Source: Acidimicrobiales bacterium
Lineage (GTDB): Bacteria; Actinomycetota; Acidimicrobiia; Acidimicrobiales; SZUA-35
Assembly: GCA_013003535.1 (NCBI GenBank)
Contig: JABDIY010000030.1
Span: forward strand, 1-53,803
Direction: 5' to 3'
DNA: 53,803 nt
Position 1 is the stretch's first letter, and every line of letters starts with the position of its first letter. Both the position numbers and the translations under genes were made by a program. Below the pieces are notes generated by a model, which did not search any database, was not told the origin of the DNA, and was given only the letters and a program-made list of their open reading frames with translations. Below are positions 7,086 through 14,696 of this stretch, piece after piece.

Positions 7086-8765
7086 TCAGGATCGGTAGTT
7101 GAGCATTCGCACCGCTGGCGCGTCGGCGGCAGAGAGGGCCTGTTCTTGGATCTCGGCCATCATCTCGGGGTCCAACTGATCGATCACTGCCTTGATGCCA
7201 TTGACCGACGGCGCGGAGACCGACAGCTTGGTGATCCCCATTTCCATGAACAGCGCTGCCGCCAGCGGATCGGCGGCAGCTTCTCCACACACCGATACGG
7301 GACAGCCATTTCGAAGTCCCGCTTTGGCAGTCATTTGGCAAAGCGCAAGTACAGCGGGATGGACGGGATCATGGAGGTACTCCAAGGTGCCACTCATCCG
7401 GTCAGCGGCCATCGCGTATTGCGTGAGGTCGTTGGTCCCGATCGAAAAGAAGTCGGCGTGCTGAGCCAAGGCATCGGCGGTAAGGGCCGCCGACGGCACT
7501 TCAATCATCACACCGAGCTTGAGATCGCCGACTGGAGTTGAAGATGCGGCCAACTCATCCCTTGCCAACGAGAGCTGTTCTTTGACTTCCACCAACTCCG
7601 AAGTGGTTGCCACCATCGGGATCATCACCCAGAGTTCACCGGCCACCGCAGCTCGAAGGAGGGCCCGCAGTTGGGTTCGGAAGAGTTCGGGCTCGTTTCG
7701 GTACAGGCGAACGCCGCGCACCCCCAGAAACGGGTTTTCCTCCTCGTCGACTTCCAGAAAGTCCGCAGGCTTATCGCCACCGATATCGAATGTCCGAATC
7801 ACGACCGGGTCGGAGAACGAGCTGAGAGCGGTGGTGTAGACCTCTACCTGCTCGTCCTCGCTGGGCGGGGCGGGACGATCCATAAACAAGAACTCGGTAC
7901 GCATCAGCCCCACGCCGTCAGCGTTTTGTGCGACGGCTCGTTCGACGTCGTCGAGATTGGCCACGTTGGCGCTCACCCGCACCGGAGCGTCCCGATACGA
8001 GACTCGCTTGCCTTTGAATTTTTGGGCGGCCTCATGAGCTGCAGCTTCGGCCGCAGCTCTCGTTTCCAGTTCCTCCCGCATCGTGTCGTCGAGATCAACG
8101 AACAACTCTCCGGTCGAACCGTCGATGCCACCGATCTCCCCCGACTGCACCTGCGTCAGAAGGTCGGGAATGCCAACCACGGCGGGTACTCCGATCGATC
8201 GTGCGATGATCGCCACGTGACTTGTAGGTCCGCCTTCTACTGTGGCGAAGCCAACAACCAGATTGGGGTCAAGCGTCGCTGTCTCGGCTGCAGTGATTTG
8301 GGCGGCGCAGAGAATACTGGGTTCGGTAATGGAGAGGCCCTTGCTAAGAGGAAGGCCGGCAAGGTGACGGCGAAGCCGATCGGTGACTTCGCCAACGTCA
8401 GCTGCTCGTGCCGCAAGATAGGGGTCGGGCAGGGACGCCAACATCGCCTGGAGCTCGGTGGCCGCGTTCTGCAGAGCAGTGTCGAAATTTTCGCCGTCGT
8501 CAAGGTGTTCTTCTACAGCGTCAGCGATCATCGAGTCTTCCGCCATGAGCGCTTGGGCGTTCAAGACTTCGGCGGCATCTTTGCGGCCCCGTTCGGCAGC
8601 TTCAGCACTTAGGTTCGAGAGATGGGCAGATACCGCTGAGCCCGCCGCCACCAGAGCTCCCGCAGGGTCATCCATATTCGGGACCACGACGGTCTCTTCT
8701 TCGATGACGATGATTGGCGCCACCGCAACACCTTTGGATGCTGCAACTCCCTGAATTCTTCGCAT
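7086..8765 (-). CDS. ptsI: PTS Enzyme I (phosphoenolpyruvate-protein phosphotransferase)
   Basis: Cytoplasmic enzyme that transfers phosphate from phosphoenolpyruvate to HPr. The length (559 residues) is typical. The phospho-histidine lies in GGPTSHVAIIAR (His183), the substrate-binding PEP-utilising barrel shows GVGLMRTEFLF and FSIGTNDLTQY, and the catalytic cysteine is in VSVCGEA (Cys493). A strong ribosome site (AAAGGAG) lies 7 nt before the ATG. It is 12 bp after the membrane-protein gene and 15 bp before the regulator, so it belongs to the operon. Having EI within a substrate-specific locus suggests a dedicated or the only PTS of this organism. Confidence 0.96.
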   Translation of the reverse strand: MRRIQGVAASKGVAVAPIIVIEEETVVVPNMDDPAGALVAAGSAVSAHLSNLSAEAAERGRKDAAEVLNAQALMAEDSMIADAVEEHLDDGENFDTALQNAATELQAMLASLPDPYLAARAADVGEVTDRLRRHLAGLPLSKGLSITEPSILCAAQITAAETATLDPNLVVGFATVEGGPTSHVAIIARSIGVPAVVGIPDLLTQVQSGEIGGIDGSTGELFVDLDDTMREELETRAAAEAAAHEAAQKFKGKRVSYRDAPVRVSANVANLDDVERAVAQNADGVGLMRTEFLFMDRPAPPSEDEQVEVYTTALSSFSDPVVIRTFDIGGDKPADFLEVDEEENPFLGVRGVRLYRNEPELFRTQLRALLRAAVAGELWVMIPMVATTSELVEVKEQLSLARDELAASSTPVGDLKLGVMIEVPSAALTADALAQHADFFSIGTNDLTQYAMAADRMSGTLEYLHDPVHPAVLALCQMTAKAGLRNGCPVSVCGEAAADPLAAALFMEMGITKLSVSAPSVNGIKAVIDQLDPEMMAEIQEQALSAADAPAVRMLNYRS

Positions 8766-8777
8766 TCTTTGTCTCCT

Positions 8778-9497
8778 TTAACGAGGTGCTTTGTCGCGCG
8801 CGATCAAGCGTCCGAGCAAGATCCGGTAGATACGGCCGCCAGCGACGAGCGTGACGCTGGTGGTGAGGGCCAGTCCTACGACGGCCAACGAAACGGTGAA
8901 GACGTTGATGAGGGGTTCGCCATCGTCGCCTTGAATTCCCAACGGGATCGCACCAAGCAAGCTGAAGAATCCAAAGAGGGCAAAGAGGCCGAAGAGGATG
9001 ATCCGACTCCCTTCCCCCAATCGCACGCTGGTACCCAGGGCCTTCATCCCCGATGTCGAGCGCCGATCGGCGATCAGATATCCGTGGAATGCGTAGAGGA
9101 TCACCACGAAGATCGCCGGCGTTGCGAAAAGGTACTGAAACCCGAGAGCGACGGCAGCCCAGAACCAGAACGAACTGACGGCCTGCTGGACAAAGAGTTC
9201 TGGTTTCTCAAACGGGCGCTTCCAGCGAACACGAATACCGTCCCCAGCATCCAGCGCATAGGAGTACCAGGGGTAGGCCGTTGTGCCAGTGAGGATCAGA
9301 CCGCCCGCGAAGGCGAAGCCCCGGACCCACTTGGAATTGTCGTTGAGCTGCGACGCCGGGAGAGCCACGATCAGATAAAACACGGTCAGTGTGACCAGGG
9401 CCGCAGCCGTCAGTGGCACGATGTTTCCAAAGTAACCTTGGACACCCTCCTTGAAAAGAGTGCCGGGGCGAACCGGGAACGGCTCGGGTTTGGTCAC
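8778..9497 (-). CDS. Six-pass membrane protein of unknown function in PTS operon
   Basis: A 239-residue hydrophobic protein with about six membrane segments (near residues 26-48, 57-80, 107-122, 124-142, 164-187 and 195-222). I do not recognise the family; it shows no transporter or enzyme motif. The GTG start overlaps the stop of the upstream kinase gene (GTGA), and the stop is 12 bp before ptsI, so it is firmly embedded in the PTS operon. A role in uptake or sensing of the same substrate is inference from position only. Confidence 0.75.
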   Translation of the reverse strand: MTKPEPFPVRPGTLFKEGVQGYFGNIVPLTAAALVTLTVFYLIVALPASQLNDNSKWVRGFAFAGGLILTGTTAYPWYSYALDAGDGIRVRWKRPFEKPELFVQQAVSSFWFWAAVALGFQYLFATPAIFVVILYAFHGYLIADRRSTSGMKALGTSVRLGEGSRIILFGLFALFGFFSLLGAIPLGIQGDDGEPLINVFTVSLAVVGLALTTSVTLVAGGRIYRILLGRLIARDKAPR

Positions 9498-10444
9498 GTC
9501 ATATCCCGTAGCGCCACGTTCTCGCTGTCGGTCGACGCATCGACTCTGGAGACGGTTACGGCTGCGTAGTCGTGCGGTTCCGGACCGGTCATGAGTGTAG
9601 TGGCACTTCGGACCGTGGCTCGAGCCCAGGCCAAGCCCTCACGAAGCGCCGCTTCGCCGTCTCCTCCGCCCGCCAAAAAACCCGACAGGAGCGCGTCGCC
9701 AGCTCCCACCGTATTTCTGACCTCTGTAGTAGATGCGACCCCGTGAAGCGCACCATCTTGATCTACGAGAACCGCTCCATCGCTACCAAGGCTTACCAGC
9801 ACTGCGGTGATTCCGGCGGATCGCAAATGCTGTGCAGCAGCGATCGCATCGGCCATCGTTTCCACTGTTTTTCCCGTGACCTCGGCTAATTCAGATCGGT
9901 TCGGCTTGAGCAGAGAACACTTCACGCCAACCATTGCCGACAACGGTGGGCCGCTGGTGTCCACCACCAAATTGGCCGTTCCCCCGGCGAGCCGCTCGGC
10001 CAGCCTGGCATAAAAGTCTGCCGGGGCACCGGGAGGAAGGCTCCCGCAGGCGGCGAACCATGAACTGCTCAGGGCGTGCTGCTGAGAGACCTCGAGGAGA
10101 GCTTCAACTTGAGCCTCATTGAGGGGATGTCCGGGTTCGTTGATCTTGGTGGTCCTGCCGTCGGACTCGATGAGACTGATGTTGGTTCGGATGTCGACGC
10201 CGGTGTTGAGTATCTCTGTTGGGACGCCTGCGAGCATGCGAGCGAAGAGTTCGCCGGTTGGACCGCCCGATGGAAAGAGGGCTCGAGCCTCGTGTCCATT
10301 GGCCACCAGCGCTCGAGCCACATTGACACCTTTGCCACCTGCTTCAACCGTCGCCATGGCCGAGCGAATGACCGCGCCAGGAATGAGCGCGTCGATGGCG
10401 ACCGTTCGGTCAATGCTGGGGTTGGGGGTGAGTGTTGTTATCAA
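9494..10444 (-). CDS. fruK: 1-phosphofructokinase family sugar-phosphate kinase (PfkB)
   Basis: Cytoplasmic kinase that phosphorylates a ketohexose phosphate (fructose-1-phosphate or tagatose-6-phosphate in the family) to the bisphosphate. The 316-residue protein begins with the FruK-like ITTLTPNPSIDRTV, has the sugar-binding AGGKGVNVARAL and the PfkB signature with catalytic Asp in NTVGAGDALLSGFL. The start is TTG, supported by the conserved N-terminus and by overlap with the upstream stop (TTGA). It sits between the dehydrogenase and the membrane protein. FruK versus tagatose-6-phosphate kinase (LacC) cannot be separated by eye. Confidence 0.88.
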   Translation of the reverse strand: MITTLTPNPSIDRTVAIDALIPGAVIRSAMATVEAGGKGVNVARALVANGHEARALFPSGGPTGELFARMLAGVPTEILNTGVDIRTNISLIESDGRTTKINEPGHPLNEAQVEALLEVSQQHALSSSWFAACGSLPPGAPADFYARLAERLAGGTANLVVDTSGPPLSAMVGVKCSLLKPNRSELAEVTGKTVETMADAIAAAQHLRSAGITAVLVSLGSDGAVLVDQDGALHGVASTTEVRNTVGAGDALLSGFLAGGGDGEAALREGLAWARATVRSATTLMTGPEPHDYAAVTVSRVDASTDSENVALRDMT

Positions 10445-12198
10445 CTACGGAACTTCTCGAGCAGGAGGTCTTCGGCGGCGTCGGTCCACAGGTGGCCCGG
10501 TGCCATGGCCGCTCCGATGTCGGGGTGTTCCTTTGCGAGGTCCGCCAGGCCGGTGAGCGGTAATCCGGTGAGCTGCGGGAAGATCATGATCTTGCCGGCA
10601 AAGCGTCCCTCGAGCATTGCCTGAACACCATCGCGACCGGCCTCGATACCGCCGACTGCGGCCAGGGATCGATCGGGCGACAGCTTTCCCTCTACCGCTT
10701 TTTGAAGAACCATCGCTTGGTCTTCGATGCTCGACCCGGACGTCCCGGTCAGTTGAGCATTATGCAAGTAGACGTTGCTGAGATTCAAGGGAGCCATGGT
10801 CCCATTGGCGACTCCGGCGAAGAGAACGAGCATACCGTTCTTCCCCATCAGCTCGGCCGCCTCCCCCATCACCGGACCAACGGGCACGGTGACCACAACG
10901 TCATCGGCGCCGTTGCCGTCGGTCATTCGCATCACCAGTTCTTGGAGCGTCTCGGTTGAGGTGCTGGAATTGATCAGCACGAGTTCTTTGCCACGTTCCT
11001 TGGCGAGGTCGGCCAACATGACCCGAGCGACGTCGAGTCGGCCGTCGTCGAGGTCCGATCCGATAATGATGTTTGGACCGTTTTCGCTCTCGATGGCTCG
11101 TTGCATGTGCATCTGACCCATCGGGCCACCCGCTCCGACGAAGACGGTTGTCCCGCCCGGGAGCAGATCGGCCCGATTTCGTGCCTCACCGTATGCAGCC
11201 GCAATATCGGGCCCGGTTGTGCCCACATATGCGGTGTAGTGATAATGCAGTCGACCTACGTCGAGTTGGGGTTTGCCATCCAGCGGGGTGGTTCCCACGA
11301 GATTCATGGTTCCCCGGAAAGCGATCAGCTTGGCGATCTCTTCCATCTGTGACGCCGAACGAGGATCGAGAACCACGATGTCATCGAACCCGGCGCCATT
11401 GGTGAGTTCCTTCGCAAGCGTTTCGTAGCCGTCGGCGGATAGGCCGTTCCTCTCAACGATCTCCGCAGTGGGGTTGTGCCTGGCGATCAGATCTCTGACT
11501 CGGCTCGAAACATCGCTGACGACGATGGTGGATGGAGCTTCCAGGCCGGAGGAGAACTCGTACTCGGTGGTGTCATCGGGTTTTCCGATGATCCACATGA
11601 CTCCGCCAGTGGCCGGGCTGAGGCGACGCCTCTGAGTGTAGGCCGCCTCGACACAGGCCCAGGGCTCGGACAATGCTGCGGCGGCATAACCCACCTCGTT
11701 GCTTACCGGGATCACGTAAGCCCCATCGTCGGCGTCCAGCACCTCGGGCCCGATGAGGTGATATTGAATGAGCCCGCCCGGAATGGTGTACCCGTACGCT
11801 GTGCTCTTGCCGTCCACGTGGATGTCGGGCTGAATCGCCAAGCGCTGACCCTTCTGGTACTTCCCTACCAAATTGGAACCTACGTCTATCACCGTCACGG
11901 ACGCTTCGTGGCCCAGCCGGGTGGGCTCTATCTTCAAATCCCGACCGTAGAGCTTTGGGTGATCGCCGCCCTGTTTCACGAGTTTCACGTCGGAGAAGCA
12001 CAGCCCGACGGCGTCTATCCGTATCAGTAGCTGATCGGGGCCGGGCGTTTGCGTTTCGTCCATGGGCTCGGGGTGACCGTCTCGGCCGACATTTTCCACC
12101 CCCTTCCCGTAGGTGTTCCAGCCAAGATTGGGCTGCGGAAGATCGGTCTTCCCTTCTCGAAATGCGGAAACGGACCAGGTGCTCTGAGGTTGGCTCAC
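10441..12198 (-). CDS. Zn-type MDR dehydrogenase with two tandem Rossmann domains
   Basis: First gene of the PTS operon, 585 residues. Residues about 50-190 form the GroES-like catalytic domain of medium-chain dehydrogenases, with zinc ligands Cys67 (GLCFSD) and His97-Glu98 (LGHEAS). The stretch CFSDVKLVKQGGDHP resembles sorbitol/L-sorbose-1-phosphate dehydrogenases; no structural-zinc cysteine cluster is seen. Two Rossmann domains follow. The first (about 198-330) has a degenerate loop (WIIGKPDD); the second (about 348-480) has an intact GAGGPMG (355-361). Their second halves align (NGAGFDDIVVLDP and NGADDVVVTVP; FRGTMNLVGTT and KNGMLVLFAGV). Normal MDRs have about 340-420 residues and one Rossmann domain. 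Likely role: oxidation of the imported hexitol phosphate. Starts with GTG. Confidence 0.85.
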   Translation of the reverse strand: MSQPQSTWSVSAFREGKTDLPQPNLGWNTYGKGVENVGRDGHPEPMDETQTPGPDQLLIRIDAVGLCFSDVKLVKQGGDHPKLYGRDLKIEPTRLGHEASVTVIDVGSNLVGKYQKGQRLAIQPDIHVDGKSTAYGYTIPGGLIQYHLIGPEVLDADDGAYVIPVSNEVGYAAAALSEPWACVEAAYTQRRRLSPATGGVMWIIGKPDDTTEYEFSSGLEAPSTIVVSDVSSRVRDLIARHNPTAEIVERNGLSADGYETLAKELTNGAGFDDIVVLDPRSASQMEEIAKLIAFRGTMNLVGTTPLDGKPQLDVGRLHYHYTAYVGTTGPDIAAAYGEARNRADLLPGGTTVFVGAGGPMGQMHMQRAIESENGPNIIIGSDLDDGRLDVARVMLADLAKERGKELVLINSSTSTETLQELVMRMTDGNGADDVVVTVPVGPVMGEAAELMGKNGMLVLFAGVANGTMAPLNLSNVYLHNAQLTGTSGSSIEDQAMVLQKAVEGKLSPDRSLAAVGGIEAGRDGVQAMLEGRFAGKIMIFPQLTGLPLTGLADLAKEHPDIGAAMAPGHLWTDAAEDLLLEKFRS

Positions 12199-12233
12199 CC
12201 CACGATTCTTTCAGCCGCACCGCCGTGCCACAA

Positions 12234-12263
12234 GTCACAGATTGACCGAAGACCCTCTGTGAC
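12234..12263 (-). promoter_or_regulatory. Inverted repeat upstream of PTS operon (candidate operator)
   Basis: GTCACAGA (12234-12241) and TCTGTGAC (12256-12263) form a perfect 8-bp inverted repeat with 14 bp between arms, half-sites two helical turns apart. It lies 36-65 bp before the dehydrogenase GTG, where a regulator would overlap the promoter. Confidence 0.45.
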
Positions 12264-12353
12264 AAAACTGTCCTCGTAGACCAAAGTGGCGTTCCAGCAG
12301 TGGGTTACGGGTTTCGCCACACGCGGAGCCTCACCGTGCCGGGGTGGGCGCGG

Positions 12354-12381
12354 TTGTGGGCCGAGAACACTGATCTACGCT
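12354..12381 (+). promoter_or_regulatory. Promoter of PH-like gene (leaderless)
   Basis: TTGTGG (12354-12359), 16-bp spacer, TACGCT (12376-12381), then 6 nt to the ATG at 12388. Confidence 0.5.
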
Positions 12382-12387
12382 TCTCAA

Positions 12388-12798
12388 ATGGAGGATCGAG
12401 CGGTCGATAGAAACGATGTGATAATCGCACGGTTGCCCCGAAAGGGCATCATTCCAACATTCCTTGTGGCCTGCATGGTCTTGGGTCCGGGTCTTCTGAG
12501 CCCCCAGTATGCGTTGGCCTGGTTCACCGGTCTGTTCTGTGTGAGCGTCATTAGCTTCCGAATGTTGCAGCTTCGGCTCGAGGTAACTGACGATGAGGTC
12601 ATTGTTACGAACTTCTTCCGAACGATCGCAGTCCCGCTCTCTGAGGTGATCGTGGAACCGAATCAACCCGAGGTGGGCTACTTGGAACTCCGAGATGCTC
12701 GAGGAGCCACGATTCACGTGGGAGCGGCTCCGAGCTGGGCCGTCAACCTTCAGACACTGCGGCAACGGTTGATCGACGAAATCGCCCGTCACGGATAG
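12388..12798 (+). CDS. Small membrane protein with PH-like domain
   Basis: A 136-residue protein with two adjacent hydrophobic segments (about residues 20-52) and a C-terminal domain of beta-rich character (LRLEVTDDEVIVTNFFRTIAV...), resembling the bacterial PH domain found in actinobacterial two-TM proteins. Start set at the ATG giving MEDRAVDRND because a TACGCT box ends 6 nt upstream; an upstream GTG-type extension would add 34 low-complexity residues. Divergent from the PTS operon. Function unknown. Confidence 0.7.
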   Translation: MEDRAVDRNDVIIARLPRKGIIPTFLVACMVLGPGLLSPQYALAWFTGLFCVSVISFRMLQLRLEVTDDEVIVTNFFRTIAVPLSEVIVEPNQPEVGYLELRDARGATIHVGAAPSWAVNLQTLRQRLIDEIARHG

Positions 12799-12853
12799 TC
12801 AATCCTGTCGCAGATTTTCTCCACCGGAGCGAAATCCTGCCGATAGAAGGTCC

Positions 12854-14575
12854 ATGAGTTTTCGCAGGTGGACCGCGATGCCGTCAGGCGCGCCGCTTTG
12901 GGTGTCCTCTGCCTCCAAGCTACAACATGTGGCGCTGCGGCGATATCACTGGCGGCTTCACCCGGTCTTGGGACTCGTAGCATTCCTTGTCCTGGCACTG
13001 GGACCCCTCGAGGGATCGATCGGGGCGCTCGTAGCAGTAGCGCTCTCGTTTGCCGGCTGCCTTGCGATCATCGGCTTCGTAGGGCAGGGGGAGGCAAGCG
13101 CAACGAGGCTGATTCTCCTGGTACTAGTGGACAGTGTGCTGATTGCCATCCTGGCAGCCCTGTACCCGGAACTGTGGGTTCCGCTGCTGGCACTGCAGGC
13201 GGCCGTAGTCAGCATGGGCTGGTTAGAGTCGGCTCGCGTCACGGCAATCCTCCTCGGAACCGCTGCCATGCTCATGGGAATCGCTGGAGTTCTCGCACAA
13301 CCCGAGCACGGATTGTCGGCGTTTGCGATCTTCCTCGGGCTTTCGGCGTCCGTATCGGTCACTGCCCTTTGGTCAGCGAGCGAGCTTCCGCTGAACGCTT
13401 TTGCCCGGTCGTTGGAGTCGGTTCGAGCCTTGGTGTGGCACGCAAACCTCGACGGAACGGTGAGCGAGGTCATCGGCCCGGTCTCGTGGCTGGTGGGAGT
13501 CTCCGGCGAAGAATTGGTCGGAACCAAGATCGAGGACGTCCTACCTGCGGAGATGCGGTCTGACTGGGAGCATCAGCTCGAAGAATTGCATTCGATCGGT
13601 TACACCAGTTTCGTCCATGAACTCAACACGAAATCAGCTCGCACGGTCCGTACTTCAATGCGACTGGTCAGGGTCGGCGACGAAGAGCCACAGATTCACG
13701 GCGTCACCGTGGACATTTCGAACGACTGGCTTGATGGAGAGGCGCAACGGCGCCAGGCGTCGGTGGTGAAACACATGACCGACGGGTTGTTGATCGTTCG
13801 TTCCGATAACCGACCAGACCCGGTAGTAGACCAGATCAACGAACCGGCAGCTGCGATGTTAGGACTCCCCGAAACCGTCTCCTGGGATGAACTGGAGCGA
13901 AAGCACGCTCAGCTGAGTGAGCGAATCGCCGCCGTCTTGGCGAATCGGATCGAGGATCATTTCGACTACGAGTCAGGAGAGGGGTCAACCACTTGGGCCC
14001 GAGTGCGGGTTTACGCAGTCAGCGAGACCCTCGTGGCCGCTCAGCTCTCCGACATCACCAGCGAACGGGAGGCACAGCAACTCGTGCAACACCAAGCACG
14101 GCACGATCACCTCACCGGCCTGCTGAATGCCGCCGAGTTCCGTCGCCAGTTGGAGACGCGTTTGGGTCAATCCAGCCTGCTCCTGGTGTTTCTCTTGGAC
14201 CTCGACAGCTTCAAGCCCGTCAACGACACCTATGGCCACGCTGCCGGCGATGTCGTACTGAAAAGTGTTGCTCGTCGACTCCGGAACTCACTGAAGTCCG
14301 ACGATTCCCTTGCCCGACTGGGTGGCGATGAGTTCGTGGGATTCGCGGAGGGCCTCACTCTTGCCGAGGATGCGGAGCGTTTCCGACTTCGACTAGAGGC
14401 GGCCTGCGCAGAGCCGGTAGTGGTGAGCCCGGACCTCACCGTTCAGGTCTCGGCATCTGTTGGCTACGTGATTGCCGAAACCACCACAGAGGTAGATGAA
14501 TTGATCGCCGCCGCAGACGCTGCCATGTACGAGCGGAAGCGAGGAAAGAAGCTCCGCAACTCCGTGCCGCTGTAG
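12854..14575 (+). CDS. Membrane PAS-PAS-GGDEF protein (putative diguanylate cyclase)
   Basis: A 573-residue signalling protein making cyclic di-GMP from two GTP. The N-terminal third (about 35-178) holds five or six membrane segments. Two PAS-like domains follow (about 185-290 and 300-405), then a GGDEF domain with the intact active site RLGGDEF (GGDEF at 490-494) and DLDSFKPVNDTYGH. At the inhibitory I-site (RxxD) the sequence is KSDD (481-484), so the Arg is replaced by Lys and product inhibition may be weak. AGAAGG precedes the ATG. No EAL domain is attached. The input signal is unknown. Confidence 0.9.
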   Translation: MSFRRWTAMPSGAPLWVSSASKLQHVALRRYHWRLHPVLGLVAFLVLALGPLEGSIGALVAVALSFAGCLAIIGFVGQGEASATRLILLVLVDSVLIAILAALYPELWVPLLALQAAVVSMGWLESARVTAILLGTAAMLMGIAGVLAQPEHGLSAFAIFLGLSASVSVTALWSASELPLNAFARSLESVRALVWHANLDGTVSEVIGPVSWLVGVSGEELVGTKIEDVLPAEMRSDWEHQLEELHSIGYTSFVHELNTKSARTVRTSMRLVRVGDEEPQIHGVTVDISNDWLDGEAQRRQASVVKHMTDGLLIVRSDNRPDPVVDQINEPAAAMLGLPETVSWDELERKHAQLSERIAAVLANRIEDHFDYESGEGSTTWARVRVYAVSETLVAAQLSDITSEREAQQLVQHQARHDHLTGLLNAAEFRRQLETRLGQSSLLLVFLLDLDSFKPVNDTYGHAAGDVVLKSVARRLRNSLKSDDSLARLGGDEFVGFAEGLTLAEDAERFRLRLEAACAEPVVVSPDLTVQVSASVGYVIAETTTEVDELIAAADAAMYERKRGKKLRNSVPL

Positions 14576-14607
14576 GACCCCGGTTGGGTCGTTTGGTGAA
14601 GATTTGT

Positions 14608-14646
14608 GGAGGGGTGGACCGGCTCCGCCACGCGCTCCACCCCTCC
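14608..14646. terminator. Hairpin between convergent GGDEF and ClC genes
   Basis: Perfect 11-bp inverted repeat GGAGGGGTGGA (14608-14618) and TCCACCCCTCC (14636-14646) with a 17-nt loop, in the 121-bp gap between two converging genes. No T-run follows, but the position fits a bidirectional terminator. Confidence 0.5.
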
Positions 14647-14696
14647 GCTGGTAGTGGTATCAGGTGTCTGGTTTTTGTGCCAGTCTTTCAAGGGCA

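Noticed and set aside
7671-8612. 313-codon plus-strand frame opposite ptsI
   Set aside because: Antisense to Enzyme I, whose active-site motifs are intact.
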